Source: JBPEWY01 sp052032225
GTDB lineage: Bacteria; Bacteroidota; Bacteroidia; Flavobacteriales; Flavobacteriaceae
Assembly: GCA_052032225.1 (NCBI GenBank)
Contig: JBPEWY010000081.1
Location: 1 to 42,526, forward strand
Direction of reading: 5' to 3'
Length of the DNA: 42,526 nt
Below, one piece after another: positions 40,552 through 42,526 of the stretch. How positions within the stretch are numbered: position 1 is the stretch's first letter; each line of letters starts with the position of its first letter. The notes beneath the pieces were generated by a model, which was not told the origin of the DNA, did no database searches, and was given only the letters and a program-made list of their open reading frames with translations. The translations under genes and the position numbers were made by a program.

Positions 40552-41415
40552 ATGAGACAACTTAAAATTACGAAGCAGGTAACCAACAGAGAAACTGCTT
40601 CCCTGGATAAGTATCTTCAAGAAATAGGTAAGGTAGATTTAATTACTGCAGAAGAAGAAGTAGAATTAGCACAACGTATTAAAGCCGGAGACCAAAGAGC
40701 GTTAGAAAAATTAACTAAAGCCAATTTGCGTTTTGTGGTATCGGTTGCTAAACAATACCAAAACCAAGGATTAACCCTACCAGACTTAATAAACGAAGGT
40801 AATCTTGGCTTAATAAAAGCAGCACAACGTTTTGATGAAACCAGAGGTTTTAAATTTATATCGTATGCTGTTTGGTGGATTAGGCAATCTATCTTACAAG
40901 CACTTGCAGAACAATCCAGAATTGTAAGATTACCGCTTAACAAGATTGGTTCTATTAATAAAATTAATAAAACCTATGCTTTTTTAGAGCAAGCTCATGA
41001 GCGTGTACCAAGTGCCGAAGAAATTGCTAAAGAGCTAGACATGAGCGTAAACGACGTAAAAGAGTCTATGAAAAACTCTGGTCGTCACGTATCTATGGAT
41101 GCTCCTTTAGTTGAAGGAGAAGACTCTAACCTATACGATGTATTACGAAGCGGAGAATCTCCTAATCCTGACAAAGAATTAATGCACGAATCTCTAAGAA
41201 CAGAGATTGAACGTGCTTTAGAAACATTAACACCTCGTGAGGCAGATGTTATTCGTCTTTACTTTGGTTTAGGCGATCAACATCCAATGACTTTAGAAGA
41301 AATTGGAGAGACGTTTGACCTAACTCGTGAGCGTGTTAGACAGATTAAAGAAAAGGCTATTAGAAGACTTAAACACACTTCTAGAAGTAAGATATTAAAA
41401 ACCTATTTAGGATAA
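40552..41415 (+). CDS. rpoD: Primary RNA polymerase sigma factor (RpoD/SigA)
   Basis: A 287-residue group 1 sigma factor lacking region 1.1, as in the Bacteroidota housekeeping sigma. Region 1.2 is SLDKYLQEIGKVDLITAEEE; region 2 has DLINEGNLGLIKAAQRFDET and GFKFISYAVWWIRQSI; region 3 RIVRLPLNKIGSINKI; region 4 MTLEEIGETFDLTRERVRQI ending in KEKAIRRLKH, the helix-turn-helix for the upstream box. This factor is the expected reader of the TAnnTTTG boxes listed in this window. It has a 5' leader of over 100 nt after the pnp terminator; a TACTTTTTTG stretch near 40468-40477 is an imperfect -7. Confidence 0.97.
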   Translation: MRQLKITKQVTNRETASLDKYLQEIGKVDLITAEEEVELAQRIKAGDQRALEKLTKANLRFVVSVAKQYQNQGLTLPDLINEGNLGLIKAAQRFDETRGFKFISYAVWWIRQSILQALAEQSRIVRLPLNKIGSINKINKTYAFLEQAHERVPSAEEIAKELDMSVNDVKESMKNSGRHVSMDAPLVEGEDSNLYDVLRSGESPNPDKELMHESLRTEIERALETLTPREADVIRLYFGLGDQHPMTLEEIGETFDLTRERVRQIKEKAIRRLKHTSRSKILKTYLG

Positions 41416-41477
41416 ATTTCGTATATTACGCAAAAGCAGTTACAAAGCATAACTGTTCGTTTTTTGATTGATGAATG

Positions 41478-41503
41478 AACCCCGGTGCAAGCCGGGGTTT
41501 TTT
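41478..41503 (+). terminator. Hairpin terminator after rpoD
   Basis: AACCCCGG (41478-41485) and CCGGGGTT (41492-41499) around TGCAAG, followed by four T residues; 62 bp after the rpoD stop, the most GC-rich stem in the window. Confidence 0.92.
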
Positions 41504-41529
41504 ATTAACTCTGTTTATAATAATTGGTG

Positions 41530-41537
41530 TATTTTTG
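41530..41537 (+). promoter_or_regulatory. -7 element of rpe
   Basis: TATTTTTG, exact consensus, 20 bp before the rpe ATG at 41558; supports that start rather than an upstream in-frame ATG at 41468-41473, which lies before the terminator. Confidence 0.6.
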
Positions 41538-41557
41538 TGCCTAAACCAATTAAAAAA

Positions 41558-42217
41558 ATGAAAACAATAATAGCTCCCTCTATACTTGCTGCAGATTTTG
41601 CCAACTTACAACAAGACATAGAAATGGTAAATAACAGTAAGGCAGAATGGTTTCATTTAGATGTCATGGATGGTGTTTTTGTTCCGAATATTTCGTTCGG
41701 AATGCCTGTTATACAGGCCATTGCCAAGCATGCAAAAAAGCCTTTAGATGTTCATTTAATGATTGTAGATCCTGATAGATATATTGAAACCTTTGCTAAA
41801 ATAGGAGCTAATATATTAACCGTACATTATGAAGCTTGTACGCATTTGCACCGCACAATTCAGGCTATTAAAGCCAACGGAATGCAAGCCGGTGTAGCCT
41901 TAAATCCGCATACTCCCGTAACTGTACTGCAAGATATTATTAATGATATTGATTTGGTTTGTGTAATGAGTGTAAACCCCGGTTTTGGAGGTCAAAAATT
42001 TATTGCAAACACGTTTAACAAAGTACAACAACTACGCGAATTAATTATAGCCAAAAATGCAACTGCTAAAATTGAAATAGATGGCGGTGTAAATAGCGCT
42101 AATGCCCCTGAGTTAACTAAAGCAGGAGCAAATGTACTTGTAGCCGGTAGCTTTGTTTTTTCTAGCAACAATCCGGTAAAAACTATTGAAGATTTATTTG
42201 AAACTACTAACGTTTAA
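41558..42217 (+). CDS. rpe: Ribulose-phosphate 3-epimerase
   Basis: A 219-residue TIM-barrel metalloenzyme converting ribulose 5-phosphate to xylulose 5-phosphate in the pentose phosphate pathway. Signatures: MKTIIAPSILAADFANLQQD (start), WFHLDVMDGVFVPNISFGMP (metal His/Asp), LDVHLMIVDPDRYIE, VCVMSVNPGFGGQKFIANTF and AKIEIDGGVNSANAPELTKA. Length is normal from ATG 41558. The stop overlaps the convergent CBS gene stop by 3 bp. Confidence 0.96.
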   Translation: MKTIIAPSILAADFANLQQDIEMVNNSKAEWFHLDVMDGVFVPNISFGMPVIQAIAKHAKKPLDVHLMIVDPDRYIETFAKIGANILTVHYEACTHLHRTIQAIKANGMQAGVALNPHTPVTVLQDIINDIDLVCVMSVNPGFGGQKFIANTFNKVQQLRELIIAKNATAKIEIDGGVNSANAPELTKAGANVLVAGSFVFSSNNPVKTIEDLFETTNV

Positions 42218-42526
42218 TAAAACTGTAAAAAATACTTTATTACATCTGTCGTAGTAACAATTCCGACTAAATCTCCATTTTCAACAACTGGTAAAGCATG
42301 AAACTCTCTTGATGCCAAAATTTCCGCAACTTCTTTTATAGTAGCTTTTGGCGATACTGTTACCGGATTATGCATCATTACTTGCGGTACCGAAAACATA
42401 TCATAAACAATACTCTCTACAGTTTCATCATCTTCATCTATTGTATCTGCATAACTGATTCTCAATAAATCTGTATAGCTTAAAATCCCTTTAATTTTAT
42501 TCCCTTCTACAACAGGAAGGTGTCTA
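42214..42526 (-). CDS. CBS-domain protein, C-terminal part (5' truncated by window)
   Basis: The minus-strand frame is open from the right edge to TAA at 42214-42216, about 103 residues. It contains the end of one CBS domain (RHLPVVEGNKIKGILSYTDL LR) and one full CBS domain (VPQVMMHNPVTVSPKATIKE, EILASREFHALPVVENGDLV, GIVTTTDVIKYFLQFY), joined by an acidic linker TIDEDDETVESIV. CBS pairs bind adenine nucleotides. The protein may be a CBS-only regulator or the end of a larger protein; the start is outside the window. Codons upstream of the TTG at 42463-42465 keep CBS sequence, so that codon is not the start. Confidence 0.85.
   Translation of the reverse strand, partial: RHLPVVEGNKIKGILSYTDLLRISYADTIDEDDETVESIVYDMFSVPQVMMHNPVTVSPKATIKEVAEILASREFHALPVVENGDLVGIVTTTDVIKYFLQFY

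Noticed and set aside
40270..40620. Minus-strand frame of 116 residues across the pnp-rpoD junction
   Set aside because: It crosses a terminator and the rpoD start; hydrophobic composition comes from reading AT-rich sequence in antisense.

Overview
The window is chromosomal core sequence from a member of the Bacteroidota, almost certainly family Flavobacteriaceae. This rests on AT-rich, compactly packed genes; type IX secretion (T9SS) genes (a type-B cargo tail, the Plug protein, PorT/SprT); a short primary sigma factor without region 1.1; repeated promoter -7 boxes of the Bacteroidota form TAnnTTTG; near absence of Shine-Dalgarno sequences; and a complete Na+-translocating NADH:quinone reductase, which suggests a marine or saline lifestyle. 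The genus cannot be fixed from the sequence. No tRNA, rRNA, CRISPR array, insertion sequence or prophage was seen.

Layout. 1-1977: the 3' end of a collagen-like protein made of 54-bp repeats with a beta-rich C-terminal domain, overlapped by 8 bp by a T9SS type-B secreted protein. 2051-4394: two GNAT acetyltransferases, a Tat-exported M15 peptidase and an M48 metalloprotease. 4395-4910: an apparent gap that holds a 55-residue membrane protein and two hairpin terminators. 4911-9808: ankyrin protein, gpmI, a CxxS thioredoxin-fold lipoprotein, an acetyl-CoA hydrolase/transferase and map. 9872-18177: a TTG-started methyltransferase, then on the minus strand nqrABCDEF, a small conserved gene and apbE, which supplies the covalent FMN of NqrB and NqrC. 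18352-21123: T9SS Plug, a DUF3667 membrane protein and apaG. 21233-25968: pruA, rsmG (minus), a fatty-acid desaturase and an aspartate aminotransferase. 26136-29783 (minus): DUF4242 protein, a small membrane protein and the trkA-trkH potassium uptake pair. 29896-36665: ubiE, porT, an SPOUT RNA methyltransferase (minus), a TTG-started TamL-like lipoprotein, fbaA and accD. 36710-42526: a lipoprotein with two DFGDG modules (minus), rpsO, pnp, rpoD, rpe and a CBS-domain protein cut by the right edge.

How it fits together. Most genes are housekeeping: glycolysis (gpmI, fbaA), pentose phosphate pathway (rpe), fatty-acid synthesis and desaturation (accD, desaturase), menaquinone synthesis (ubiE) feeding the Na+-NQR pump, potassium balance (trkAH), and RNA or translation functions (rpsO, pnp, rsmG, map, rpoD). 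The accessory interest lies at the left edge (collagen-like fibre plus T9SS partner), in the 55-residue protein, in the cysteine-free AccD zinc ribbon, in apparent leaderless promoters, and in candidate operators and leader hairpins in several intergenic regions.
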